Shown here: positions 43,327 through 55,384 of the stretch, piece after piece
Layout of the letters: each line of letters begins with the position of its first letter
Numbering within the stretch: position 1 is the first letter of the stretch
Assembly (NCBI GenBank): GCA_036927565.1
Contig: JAYESD010000001.1
Location: forward strand, 278,081,560-278,145,559
DNA: 64,000 bases
Reading direction: 5' to 3'
From: Tuctoria greenei
Taxonomy: Eukaryota; Streptophyta; Magnoliopsida; Poales; Poaceae
Program-made: the position numbers and the translations under genes
The notes under the pieces: model-generated
Told to the model about the DNA's origin: nothing
The model's input: the letters and a program-made list of their open reading frames with translations, nothing else
Database searches by the model: none

Positions 43327-46300
43327 ATGGAGTTGGGTCTCCGCGAGAGTCGCTTGAAGACCGACGGCGACCTGAAGAAGGTCCGGGCCCTCATGGGGTG
43401 GTCCTCGGAATTCTTCAACCGTTCGGTCCGCGCCGGTGGAGAGCTCCCATTCGAGAAGGAGCACTCCGGCGAAATGGTGTACTTCTCCTCGTATGCCATG
43501 GTGGGATTGATCCCACCTTTTTCTTCCTTTTTCTTGATGTTGCTGGACTTTTATGGTCTGCAGTTATACCACCTTGGCCCTCACTCCATTCTCCTCGTGT
43601 CTATCTTTGTCCACTTCTGTGAGATGTGGGTGGGCATCCCCCCTGCATTGAACTCTTCCGGACCTTCTTCACCGTCCACACCACCAGCCGGAGCAAAGTA
43701 CCTTGGCTTCTACTACTTTGTGAAGCGCAAGAAGTGCCCATTCAAGTACCTTCGGTCCTTTCCCTCTGGGAAGTGGGATGACTGGAAGAAAGAATGGATA
43801 GTCGTCAGGGTGGAGGAGCACGAGAGGTTGGAGCTGCCAGATGGTCTTCCCAGCATCGACACGACGATCTGGAGTGAAGCTCCGGTGCTGGTGGAAGCTT
43901 TTAACCCTGCTTTGACCAGGATCTGCCAATGCGTGGAGGGAGGATTGACTCCTTAGGCGGTATTTTGCAATTTCTTGGTCAACAGGTGGGCGCCGCTGAA
44001 GAGGAGGGAGAAACTCGCTTGGGCCCTCAACAGCGTGATGGACGACGACCGGGTTGAGACTGGGTTGAAGTCCAACATGGTGGGGAAAAATTTGGAGTTC
44101 CACCTCAAGAAGTTCCAGCACAGCATCGACGTCGAAGGCGACGACTTGACTCCGCTATCAGCTTTTCTTCCTTTGAGCGTGGAAGTGGAGTTCAGCAGGG
44201 AGCTCCGACGAAAGATGCCCGTGCTTGACGACCTTGGTGTCGTCGAGAGAAGATCAACCACCCGGGTAGCAATCCCCGGAATGCCCGAAGATGGCTCTGT
44301 CCCTGCCCCAAAGCCGAGGGTCGAGGTCATCGGCAAGGGAAAGGAGCTTGCGAATGAACCTGATTGTCGGAAGAGGAAGCTGCAGTATGCCGACGGAAGG
44401 TCCGTCAGGCCCGCTACTTCCGCCTCGGCTCCTTCTCCCCGGAGGGGAAGGTCTTCTACAACCGTGGCGACTGTTCCCGTAATGGGGTCCTCCCGGAACG
44501 CAACCGTTCCCGCAGTGGGGTCCTCCCAGAGCGCGTTTGTTCCCGCAGTGGGATCCTCCCGGAATGTTAGCTCCGGGCATGCGACTCTAGTGCCTGGACC
44601 GGTGGAGGCCTCCAAGTCCGGGGGTTCTTCCCGATCAAGGAGGGCCTCGACTCGGGAAACGCCTGTGGCCGCAACAAGTTCCGGGAGGCCTTCCGGAGCT
44701 TCCACTCCGGCTATGACCAGCCCAGAACGCCCGGGAAAAAGGTTCCGCGCAAGCTGGTGCAGAAGCCTCCCAAGGTAGTTTTTGATCTCTACCTTGGATA
44801 GTTGTTTTAATTGTAGCAACTATTTTTTAATTTTCTTTGTTCATCATCTGCAGCGTCCCCAAGAAGGGGAGTGAGGCTCCACCCTCAGCCACAGTGGCTG
44901 AAGCCATGAGGGTGGGGGCTTCTGCTCCTGTCCCGGTGCCGCCCCAAGTGGTGGCTGAAGCTGCGACAGCTCCGGCGCCGGCTGTCGTGGTCATGGACCT
45001 CGACTCATCCCCAGAAGTTCCCGTGGTAGCGCCGGACCACAGGAGTGAAGATGCGCCAGCGGCACCTGTCCCGGAGGTTGAAGCTCCAGGTCCTGGTGCT
45101 GAGATGATGGAAGCTCCGGCTGTTGAGCCGGAGGAAGTAGTAATCCCGGCCTCTGAGCCGGAAATTGTCGAAGCCCTGGCGGTTGAGCCGGAGGTGACTG
45201 AAGCCCCGGCGTGCGAGCCGGAAACTAAGGTAGTTCCGGCAGTTGGGTCGGCTACCTCCGAAGCACCGGACGCTGAGCCGGTCATTGTTGAAGCTTCGGT
45301 CACAGGGCTGGTCGATGTTGAAGATCTTCCAGCTCCTGAGCTGGTGGTTGAAGAGGTGACGGAGCTTGAGCCTCCATCGGATGGGGTGCCCCGACCGGAG
45401 CCAACAGCGGCTCTTGCTCTGGAAGCGACGACGTTGGAGGTACCTGCGGCCGAGCTGGAGTGCCCAAGCGAAGTCGCTGGCCCCCTGCCTGAGGGGGTAA
45501 ATGAAGACTTGGCGGCGGGGCTTTCCTCGATGGCGACTGAGGCCAGCCCAGAGGACAGCCCTAGTGCCATGGAGACTCAGGGGTCCACTCTTGTGGAGTG
45601 GGACCCAATTTTTGTATCTGAAAACCCGCTGGTACCAGCGGAGGAGACCCCAGCAGGTCCGGAACCCATCCCGTTGTCACTGTCTATTGACAACGCATGT
45701 TCCAGTCTGCGTCAAGTCCAACTGGCCTTCTTCCACGACAGCAAGGCTCTTGAGGAGGAGCGCCAAACCCTTAGGCAGTGGCGTAACCGGCTCTACTTCG
45801 AGACCAAGCTGGCGCAGTCGAGGCTAGTGGATGACAAAGAGTGGATCAAACGGGAGAAGATCCGCCTGGAGTACTGGGGCAAGTTGCTGGATGACAGGGA
45901 GAGTATGACTCGTGCCCTCGACGCTCAATCCCAGGAGATCTAAGATCAGGCCAAAGCAGCCAATAATGCGGCCGATGCACGCCACGAACAGCTTGAGGCC
46001 ATTAACTCTGCACTCATCAAGTGCCGAGAGGCACTTGAAGAGAGGGAGAAACGGCTCGAAGATGAAGAGCAGAAACTCCTAGAGCTGCAGGATGACTTCC
46101 TGAGGAGGGAGGAGGAGCTCGCCGAGAAGGTAGCTCTGGCTGACAAGGGTCTCGAAGAGCGCACCAAGAAATTGGAAGAGTGCTGCCAAGAGGAAGAGGA
46201 GAAGGCCTGGGTGCGAGGGCAGGAACTCTACGAACAAGAGTGTGCCCTTACTGCCAGGGAGAAGAAAGTGTGGGGTAGAGAGAAGGACCTGGTCGACCGT

Positions 46301-46825
46301 CGGAACAATATCCACCTCCGAGAGGAGGAGCTCGGAAAATTCAAAAAGCGGGTTGCTGAGAAGATTCAGCAGAACGCTAAAGAAGTTGACCGCCTTGCCC
46401 GCGAGAATTCTGAACTGGTGGCGGCCAGAAGATCCCTGGAAGAGATGAAGGGCTTGAGGACTGCAGACTCCCTACAGATTTGGGAGTTCCTGGGCAAGGC
46501 CAACGACGCGCTGACGCCGATGGGTTTCAGCCCCGTGCGCCCGGATGATCCGGAGCCGGAGCCGGACCTAGCGCTGCAGGCGTTGAGTGCAGCAGGTAGC
46601 AAGCTCTCCAAGGTGGGCGATGTCATCGCGCACCAACTGGAGGTTGAGGGGCAATCCCTGGCGAAGAACGTCGCAGAATATGTGCTGACGTGCTATACCA
46701 GCCGGAACTCCCAATTTCCTATGGACCCGGTGCTTGAAGGTCCCGTCGAAGGAGAAGGCGAAGCTACCCGAGCCAGCGTATCGGAGGTTGCCCAGAAGGT
46801 CGCCCAATTCTTCCATAGGGTCTAG
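43327..46825 (+). pseudogene. Antisense additional ORF of the gypsy element (PF04195-like)
   Basis: This gene reads opposite to gag-pol, between integrase and the 3' LTR. From ATG 43327 the frame runs to 44774, a GT-AG intron spans 44775-44853, and the frame continues to TAG 46825. Two in-frame stops occur: TAG 43954-43956 and TAA 45941-45943. Residues about 30-200 resemble the 'putative gypsy type transposon' family (LRESRLKTDGDLKKVRAL, FYGLQLYHLGPHSILLVSIF, YFVKRKKCPFKYL). The middle is Pro/Ala/Glu-rich, and the end is a long coiled coil (EREKRLEDEEQKLLELQDDF). Tat elements are known to carry extra ORFs in either orientation; function is unknown. Confidence 0.7.
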
Positions 46826-48253
46826 GACCATCACTATAGTTCTCACTTGTATTTTCTCTTTTTCTTCCTCCATTTTGTAATCCCTTGTCTCCAGATGTAA
46901 TCCCTTGTCTCCAGATAAATGAAATCCCCAAAATTTTTGTGAATTTAACTTTTTGTCTTCAACACTTTTGTCTTCACTTGGCCCCCTAGTAGATGTACAC
47001 AATTTGATTATGAACATGTACCAAGAGGATATTGCGTTTTGTTGAAGACTCTTTTGCTCCAAACTTGTAGAATTTAGGTTCGAAGTCTTCGATAGTGAAG
47101 GCCCCCTGAGGTTGTCGGAGCTTAGAAGCTCCGGCATTGTCTATTGCTGGAGCTTAGTAGCTCCGGCAATAGTCTCTATCAACGTGTAGAGCATCGATAG
47201 TTAATCCTCCGGGGTGTCGTAGCTTAGTAGCTCCGGCAGTGACTTTTGCCAACACTCAGTTTGTTGGCAGCAGACTCCATTTACGGGATCTTCTCACCAT
47301 CTTTTATCCAGCGTCGACGGCTGGCCCCCCTAGCGGAGTCGGAGCTTAGTTAGCTCTGGTTTTTCTCCATCAACGTAGATTTTATTTTTCCTGCACACTT
47401 AAGCCAAGAAAAATAGTAAAATTCATTTCTTGTCTATAACTTCGTCGTGGCTTACGACTCCCAGGAAGATTTTAAGTCAAACGCGATTCTACATACAACC
47501 GAATGCGTTGTCTTTTCTTCTAGATCCAACTGTACATGGACCCGCCTTACTTCGGCCTGTCGGGGTGTAGGTAGAGTGGCGTACTTAGGGTGCTTGACCA
47601 GGCTAAATCGATAGCACACTCCAGCCCTAGGTTGGCTTGGCGGCTTTCAGGCTAGTTGGCCATGAACAATATTTGAATCCAAAAGAATTGACAATACAAC
47701 TCGAATCGTATATAAACCGGTTGAACTAAAATTTCTTAAGAATTGCACGTCTTTGTTATAGACAAGAAAGAGAAAAATAAAAATTTTGAGCCTGTACAAA
47801 ATAAATGCATGTGGAGTCTATTTCACATGAAAATGTCTTTCATTATAGGTCTGGGGTACAGGGGAAACAAGTACACTCTTAGGGTGCGGAACCAGGCTAA
47901 GCGTGTTTCATTTCTTGTTTGACCCAGGGTAGTTAGCGACACTTTTAGTCCTGAGACTGTGACAAGCGTTGCATGAGCTTTGCGCACCTTTCGGGAAAGG
48001 TCCGGCTGCTCTCCTAGAGGAACTACCTGATTTGTACAATGACTCTATAACATACACCTCAAGTTACTCAAGACTCACCTCTGTGGTATTAAGTGTAGAA
48101 CTTACGGAGGTGCTCAATGTTCCAAGGATTTGGGAGAGGTGTCCCATCCTCGGTAGCCAAGCGAACGCTTCCGGGACGGGATACTTTAATCACTCGGAAG
48201 GGCCCCTCCCAGCCGGGGGAGAGTTTGTTTAACCCTTCTCTGGATTGTATTCT
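46826..48253. other. Gypsy 3' non-coding spacer
   Basis: Spacer between the antisense ORF end and the integrase end. Around 47,100-47,350 the plus strand repeats GGAGCTTAGTAGCTCCGG-type imperfect palindromes. No domain was recognised. Confidence 0.5.
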
Positions 48254-49003
48254 CTATAGCACCAGATCGCCTTCCTCGAGCTGTCGGTTGCGTACATGCC
48301 GCTGGTGATAACGTCGTAGGGCTTGGCGATATCGGGCATTCCGAACAGCTGCTTGGCACCTTCTCTCCTCAAGGAGGTCTAGGTCTTCACGCTGGAGCTG
48401 GTCCTGCGCGGCTTCGTCGAAGGTCCGGACCCGGAGTGAACCCAAGGTGATTTCCGGAGGAAGGATTGCTTCAGCTCCGTACACTAGAAAGAAGGGTGTC
48501 TCTCTGGTTGACCGGTTTGGAGATGTCATGTTGGCCCATAGGGTGGGCGGAAGCTCTTCGATCCAGTTGGCTCCATGCTTTTTCAAGCGCTCATAAGTGC
48601 GCGTTTTAAGTCCTTTAAGGATTTTAGCATTTGCTCTCTCGGCTTGGCCATTGCTGGCTGGGTGAGCTACGGAGGCGTAACAAACCTGTATGTCGAGGTC
48701 TTCGTAATATCCTTGGAATGCGGAGCTTGTGAATTGGGTCCCATTATCAGTGATGATTTTGTTTGAGACTCCAAATCTGCATACAATGGACTGCAAAAAG
48801 TTGATAGCAGATTGCTTGTTGATTGTCACAACTGGAGTTGCTTCCGGGCACTTGGTGAACTTGTCAATGGCGACGTACAGGAACTTGTAACCTCCGACGA
48901 CTCTTGGGAAAGGTCCCAAGATGTCCATCCCCCACACAGCGAAGGGCCATGTAGGAGGTATCATTTTGTAAGGGCTGAGCCGGAGTGTGAATTTGCTTTG
49001 CAT
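48254..49003 (-). pseudogene. Gypsy integrase core
   Basis: 250 codons contain the rve catalytic core: WGMDILGPFPRVVGGYKFLYV (first Asp, split here), IITDNGTQFTSSAF (second Asp) and ASNGQAERANAKIL (Glu), then a C-terminal LLEERRCQAAVRNARYRQ segment. It is out of frame with the upstream zinc-binding part, so the polyprotein is broken. Confidence 0.88.
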
Positions 49004-49892
49004 GAAATTGACATGCTTTGCATTTTTTCACCAGCTCATTTGCATCCTGGAGTGCTGTAGGCCAGTAGAAGTCATGCTGAAAGGCTTTACCGACCAGCGT
49101 GCGGGAAGACGCGTGATTCCCACACTCGCCTCCATGGATTTCTGCGAGAAGCTCGCAACCTTCTTCCCTTGTGATGCACCGCATTAGGATGTCGTTGGCA
49201 CCGCGCCGATAGAGATCCCCTTCTACCAACGTGTATCTTTTAGCCAATCTGACTACCCGGTCAGCGGATACATCATCATCAGGAAGGATGTTGTCTTTCA
49301 AGTAGTTCCGGATCTCCGAGATCCATGCATCGGAACTAACTTGAGCATTTGAGTCTTGCGTGCTGGGTTGCTCGGAGCTTCTGGCAGCACCTATGACCCT
49401 TGATGGCTGCCATGGTAACAGGGCCATCGGGACCGTCAGCTTCGGGATGCTGATCTCGCCCCCTTCGCTCAGTTCGGCAGGCTGAGCTGTGGGTTTCGAC
49501 AATATCTGGACAAAAGTTCCGTCAGGAGCCGGAGCTCCGGTTGACGTTTTTGTCGAGAGTTCGTCGGCTTCAGCGTTGTGGGCACGCTGAACATGGTGGA
49601 GATCTAGGACTTCGAAGTCCTTCTGAAGCCTCTGGACTTCAAGGAGGTAAGCAGCTAGCTGGAGATTATTGCAGGAGCATTCACCCTTCACCTGCTTAAT
49701 GATGAGCTGCGAATCTCCCTTGACCAGCAGTTGCTTGACACCATAAGACAGTGCCACCTTTAGTCCGTAGATGAGTGCTTCATACTCTGTCATGTTATTG
49801 GTTGCCTTGAAGTCAAGGTGTACCATGTATTTCACCTTCTCCCCAGTTGGTGCAAGGAGAAGGATTCCAGCTCCGGCCCCCTGCTTCTGCAT
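48864..49892 (-). pseudogene. Gypsy second RNase H and integrase zinc domain
   Basis: The frame begins with GAGAGILLLAPTGEKVKYMV and has FKATNNMTEYEALIYGL and LLVKGDSQLIIKQVKGE, an archaeal-like RNase H that Tat elements carry in addition to the RT-linked one. It ends with an H2C2 zinc motif (HGGECGNHASSRTL...CKACQFHAKQ). The frame differs from RT upstream and from integrase downstream. Confidence 0.85.
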
Positions 49893-51592
49893 GGAGCCAT
49901 CGAAGTAGAGGGTCCAGTGAGGCTCGGTGAAGGTTGGAGCTTGATGCTCCGTCTTCTGCTCACTAGGGCCCCCAGGGTTTGATGCATAGGGAGTTCATTC
50001 TGCCACAAAATCGGCCAATGCTTGACTCTTGACTGCTTGTCTTGAAATAAATTCAAGATCAAATTCTGCCAATTCCGTTGCCACTTTGCAATATTCCCAG
50101 TTGAATTGGGATTATGCAAGATTGCTCGAAGTGGGTAGGAGGTCACCACTGAGACTTTGTGAGCTTGGAAGTAATGGCGAAGCTTTCTGGAGGCAATAAG
50201 TACTGCATATAGCAGTTTATACACCTCTAGGTATCGAGTCTTGGCATCATGTAATACTTCACTAATGAAGTACACCGGGCGCTGAATGGTCCGGACCCTC
50301 TTGGAGGGGTCCGGAGCTTCCTCTTCACTAACCCGGATCCTCTCGGAAGAATCCAGATTTCCTTCAGGGGCCTCCGGGTTCTGGGTGGAGGAATCCGGAG
50401 CTTCTTCAGAAGTGACCTGGACCCTCCCGGAGGGGTCTGGGTTTCCTGAAGTGACTTCTTGTGGATTCGAATCTGGGAGCTGGGACCCAGACTCGCTTTC
50501 AGGAATTTCTGGACCCTCCTGAAAGGGTCTGGATTCCTGAGTATGGGGTAGTTCTAGTCTCTCCGCAACCAGAACCATACTGACGACTTCGTCAGTAGCT
50601 GAAATATAAAGCAACAAAGGCTCACCAGGGTTCGGAGCTACCAGAATTGGTAGGGTGGTGAGGAACTATTTCAGCTCATGGAATGCCTTCTCTGCTTCTT
50701 CGGACCATTGGAATGGTCCGGACTTCCTCAATAACTTGAAGAAGGGGAGTGCCCGTTCTACCAGTCTTGAAATGAACCGGCTGAGGGCTGCTAGACATCC
50801 AGTCAACTTTTGGACGTCTTCGATGCGAGTTGGTGGCCGCATGTCTTCAATAGCCTTGATCTTCGCCGGATTAGCTTCTATGCCCCGGTGACTTACCAGG
50901 AAACCAAGAAGTTTTCCGGAGCTAACCCCGAAGACACACTTGTCTGGGTTTAGCTTTGTGCGGGTGGCCCGCAGCTTGTCGAAGACAGCTTGCAAGGTGT
51001 CAAGGAGTGACTCCTTGTTCCTGACCTTGACCACGATGTCATCGACGTACACTTCCACTACGTCTCTAATGAGTTCTTCAAAAGTTTTGTACATAGCTCG
51101 TACAAAAGTCGAAGCTGCATTCTTGAGACCAAAGGGCATAGCTGTGTAACAGTATAATCCATCTACTGTGATGAATGAAGTATGCTCTTCATCCTCCCTA
51201 GACATCCTGATTTGATGATACCTAGAATATGCGTCTAGGAAACACAGTAATTCACACCCGTAGGTGGAATCCACTATCTGATCTATTCTAGGTAGTGGGA
51301 ATGGATCTTTTGGACATGCCTTGTTTAGTGTGGTGTAGTCGATGCACATCCGAAGCTTCCCGTCGGCCTTGGGCACAACGACTGGGTTTGCCAGCCATTT
51401 TGGATGGAAGACTTCTCGGATGAATCCGGCTTCGAGTAACTTCTTCACTTCTTGTCGGATGAAATTCTGTCGCTCTACGGATTGCTTCTGGGGCTTCTGA
51501 TGCACAAGCCGAGCGTCAGGGTAGATCTTCAGATTGTGCTCAATCACTTCCCTGGGGATTCCAGGCATTTGTGACGGTTGCCAGGCAAACAC
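49832..51592 (-). pseudogene. Gypsy reverse transcriptase and first RNase H
   Basis: 51592-50666 holds the RT: GFIREVFHPKWLANPVVVPK, RMCIDYTTLNKACPKDPFPLP and the catalytic VEVYVDDIVVK. After an in-frame stop, 50617-49832 continues with RPVYFISEVLHDAKTRYLEV and LRHYFQAHKVSVVT, the RT-linked RNase H. It contains a PEST-like Ser/Glu/Pro insert with EAPDSSTQNPEAPEGN repeats that is unusual in this position. Confidence 0.88.
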
Positions 51593-51631
51593 ATCGACGT
51601 TAGCCCGGAGGAAAGTGATGAGCGCGAGTTC

Positions 51632-52657
51632 CTATTTGTCATTCAATCCTCCCGATATACGGGTGGTTTGAGCGGCATCGGAACCAATTTGGACGACTTT
51701 GACGGGAATGTCGGTGTCGCCGCTTGGCTGCACACGAGGTGCAGAAGTCGAGCCTCGTTGACGAATGCTCGGGGGTTTTGGACCTTGCTCCTGCCTGGAG
51801 TCCTCCTCTTGCGTCGTGGTGAGCGCATGGAGTTCTTCCAGTGCAGTCACTCCGGCAGTGCGATCTCCGCGGATCCGGAGAACGCCTACTGGCGTTGGCA
51901 TCTTCAACACCAGATAGCCATAATGAGCAGCTGCCATGAATTTATACAGGGCATGTCTACCCAAGATGGCATTGAAGGGTAAGTTGATCTGAGCGACGTC
52001 GAAGACCAACTTCTCGGTGCGGTACTTCTCCCGTGTCCCGAAGGTAACAGGGAGAGTAATAGCTCTGAGTGGGGTGATGGCCCCCGGATCTACTCCGGAG
52101 GAAGGTCAAGAGGGGTGGAGATCCGAAGGTTGGAGCTGAAGCTTAGTGAATGCTTCGAAGCTGATGAGGTTAAGCCCCGAACCTCTGTCTACCATGACAT
52201 GGTGGAGCTGGATGTTATTGATGGTAGGAGATACCATAAAAGGTAACTGACATGCTCCAACCATGCTCCGGGGACAATCCGAAGCATCAAAAGTGATGGT
52301 TGTGTCCATCCACTTCCGATGAGGTTCCGTCCTGACTGTAGGAGCTACAGCGGCCATATCCCGACGCATAGTCTTGATGACGCGATGGGAGGTGATATCC
52401 CATGATCCACCAAAAATGGTGTTCATGGTCTTCCGATGCTCGTTGTCAGAGACGTCAGAATCATCGTCGACGGAGGTGTAGACGGCCTTTAGGACCTTTT
52501 TGGGATCCTGAAATCCTAACTCCTCTTCAGCCGGAGCTTCGTCGACTTTTTGTTTTCCTTCCCTCTGTCGGAAAGGAGATTCTTCCCGGCGCTTGTTGTA
52601 GCGCTCCCGACAGTCTTCCAAACTGTGGCTACCCGTTTTGTGAATAGGACACCACAC
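51632..52657 (-). pseudogene. Gypsy Gag tail and protease
   Basis: 52657 starts MWCPIHKTGSHSLEDC, the Cys/His motif typical of Tat Gag ends. Protease follows with HHVMVDRGSGLNLISF: the position that is usually Gly in the Tat active site reads Arg, so the enzyme may be inactive. NLPFNAILGRHALY lies in the next open segment (52009-51632). Stops separate the parts. Confidence 0.8.
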
Positions 52658-52693
52658 TTTGGGTTTGTCGCCGTCTTCAGAAGACGGTCAAGG

Positions 52694-53802
52694 TCACTTT
52701 TCGAGGCGTGGCCCCCGGCCACCCGGAGTTGCAGCAGCTGCAATGTTGGATGTGCCAGCCGACGGCTTCTTCTTGTCGTTGGTCTTCTTTTTCTTTTTGC
52801 CACCCCCGGAGGTAGCGGGTTCTTCTTTGGAGGATTTCTTGTAACCCTCCGAGGTTGGTTTGGAGTGCATCTCACGGCCCTCCGCAGCTCTGGCACATTT
52901 GTCTGCCAGGCTAAAGAGTTTCGTGATGCTGGTGATCTCCTTGATCGCCAGTTTCTCCAACATCTTCTTGTCCCGTACGCCCTGTCTGAATGCCACAATG
53001 ACAGAGGTGCTAGAGATAGAAGGGATAGTATTTCGTACCTGAGAGAACCTCTGGATGAATGACCGCAAGGATTCTCCCCCTTTTTGCACGACCGCAAAAA
53101 GGTCTAGTTCAGTGCCTAGTCGGGTGTATGAACTCCCGAAGTTGGCAGTGAACTGACGGCACAGCTCCTCCCAACTGTTGATAGAGTTGGGTGGAAGGCT
53201 CATAAACCAGGACCTGGCGGTCCCAGTTAAGTCCACTGGAAAATAATTGGCCATCACGGCCTCGTTTCCTCCAGCTGCCAAGATTGCAGTGGAGTATATC
53301 TGAAGAAATTCGGCGGGATTGACAATCCCGTCGAATTTTTCCGGCAGGTGAGGCCGAAACTTCTGTGGCCATCTAACCATGCGCAAGTGCATGGCCAGGG
53401 CTGAACAGCCTCCTCCTACTCCTTCAGGAGTAGAGAGGTTATGAGCTTCCCGTCTTTCACGGGCACGCTCAATATGGACTCGGTCATCCTGCTGGCGGTA
53501 TCGGCGATCAAGCTCCGCCCGGAGGTCATGAGTCGAAAGCCTGGATACTGTGTGAGTGCATCGTGCCCCGGAGGGCAATGACGTCACTTGTTGTGATGCA
53601 GCACGTCTTCTGCTATTGGAGACGTGCGGACCAAGTCTTCCAGACAAAGTCCGCCGCTGCGACAGGGCTCATCCTGAAGGAGGAGGACCCTGGTTGCTGA
53701 GGCGTTCGGCTGCTGCTGCAACCAAATGCTCCACATCGGCCCTCCACTGCTCCAGTGCATCCCGGGATGCATCCGGAGGTGGTGGGCGTTGGAGAAGAGC
53801 AC
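52694..53802 (-). pseudogene. Gypsy Gag, 5' end replaced
   Basis: The main frame is 53647-52694 (317 codons) with FRPHLPEKFDGIVNPAEFLQ, YFPVDLTGTARSWFMSLPPN and SINSWEELCRQFTANFGSSY, a clear retrotransposon gag domain, and a lysine-rich tail. Further N-terminal Gag residues (ALEQWRADVEHLVAAAAERL) reach 53,802, where host Ulp1 sequence begins abruptly. Confidence 0.85.
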
Positions 53803-54635
53803 GCGTCACATTTCGTATTCCAAAAGAAGCATCCTGGACCACTGGAGTAGATAGACGAGTCATTTTATTTGAAGAGTTGCATTCCCTTTTCCATCGGGGC
53901 ATGCTCGATATCAACCTGCTGCTCGTCTGGTGCTTGTAAGTGCTCTAATATTTTGTATTTGTTTTTCTTACTACATGCATACGCATTTCATGAGATTATA
54001 ACAATTCTAGACTTCTTCAATAGGATGCAACACATGGATAATGTAAAGTTGGAGCGCAAGACAGGTATCCTTGACCCTACTAGGATTGCAAAGTCGCTAT
54101 TCGACGTCCAGGCGAATCGAGAATCAAGACAGTACAAACACATGAAAAAAAGGGATTTTGAAAAAGCAATTGCAAAACTTAAGAAGGATAGAAAGACAAA
54201 AGTTGCAGCTTACATAGGACAGGCGATGTTTAACTTTGTCAGAGACGGCAATGACCTCGTAAAGGCTCCGTACCACTTCGAGTAAGTTCGACACATGACA
54301 TTGAAATAGCAATTATTGGTAATTGTTAACACGCGTGTTTATATGTTTGCAGTAATCACTACATAATGATCTTCATCAAGCCAACGCAGGGAATGGCAAC
54401 AGTCTTGGACTCGGCCGATTATCCACCAGATCGTTACAAAGATTTCCTTTCCATTTTGAAATCATACGTTTATTCAATAATTTTAATTTACGCACATTTA
54501 GAATGTGTTGACAAGTTTTATATGATATTTCTTGTATTACAGCTGTCGGCGGTTTGGAACCGGTAGATCTCCCTACACTGCTAAAGTGATAGGGGAGTTT
54601 GATGTTCGATATGGGCGCGCAGAGATTCAAGAAGG
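53803..54635 (+). pseudogene. Duplicated Ulp1 exons between gag and right LTR
   Basis: This aligns without gaps to 41210-42042, with scattered substitutions, and includes the same three exon borders. With the LTR that follows, the duplicate block is 53803-55384 versus 41210-42791, 1,582 bp each. Only the shared bases GCGTCAC mark the left junction, consistent with end-joining. Confidence 0.93.
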
Positions 54636-55384
54636 TGAGTAGGAAATGACACAGGAGACACAAGAATTTACGTGGTTCGGGCTGCCTGAGCGTAATACCC
54701 TACTCCACGGGTGTGCTGATGTTGTATTAGCTGTATGAGCTTGTGTTGAGCGTCAATGGCGTGTGTGTCCGTATCTGCCAATGTGTCGTCGGCCTGTCCT
54801 TTTATAGTACAAGGGCAGGCCGTTACAAATTAGCCTGGCCCGACATGTGGCCCCGACGGTTACTAGTATTGATACACGTTTAATTGCTCTTAATGACTCT
54901 GTAACGGGCTTTGACGGCACCGTTACTGGTGTTAAGATCATCCGTTTAAGTGTCATTAATATGGTATTAATGACACTTAATCGGGTCTTGAAGTCCTTGA
55001 TTCCCCTTTGAAGATCCGGAGCCGTTGCGGGGTCTTCCGGAGGTTAGAGGCTGAAGATCCGACGATTGGACATGTGATAGCTCCGGAGCATACTGTGGGA
55101 AACAGGGAGCTCCGGATATACCTGACACTTGTCAGGTCTGGAGCTTCTCTCGGTCTGGGGTTAAGTCCGGAGGTGTCATTTCGGTACATGGCCCGGAGCT
55201 TCCCCCTTGTGGGCGGTAGCTCCGGTTTGGTAGTACACGTGGCGACCCTGGGATTAACCATGTTGGAGAAGCGGGTCCGGTTATGTCTGACATGTGGGCC
55301 TCCGAGGGTCTTAAAATCAAGTATATGACTTTCCTTTGAGATCTTTGCAACCTCAAGGGGTGTACGGTTTCTAGTGTACCGACA
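54636..55384 (-). repeat. Gypsy LTR, right
   Basis: A 749-bp LTR flanked on both sides by Ulp1 exon sequence, like a solo LTR: GAAGG on its left and ACAGCGCTTGG on its right, where the Ulp1 frame resumes. Confidence 0.9.

Larger units (their letters stand above)
42043..55384 (-). mobile_element. Tat-lineage Ty3/gypsy element in Ulp1 exon, rearranged
   Basis: Two 749-bp LTR copies (42043-42791 and 54636-55384) read TGTCGGTA...CTACTCA on the minus strand. A purine tract (CCAGGGGGCCAC on the minus strand) abuts the left, 3' LTR. Order on the minus strand is gag, protease, RT, RNase H, a second RNase H, integrase: the dual RNase H is a Tat hallmark. Upstream of gag the primer site and leader are missing, replaced by an 833-bp copy of the host Ulp1 exons (53803-54635) before the right LTR. 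No 5-bp target duplication is seen (GAAGG versus ACAGC). Confidence 0.88.
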
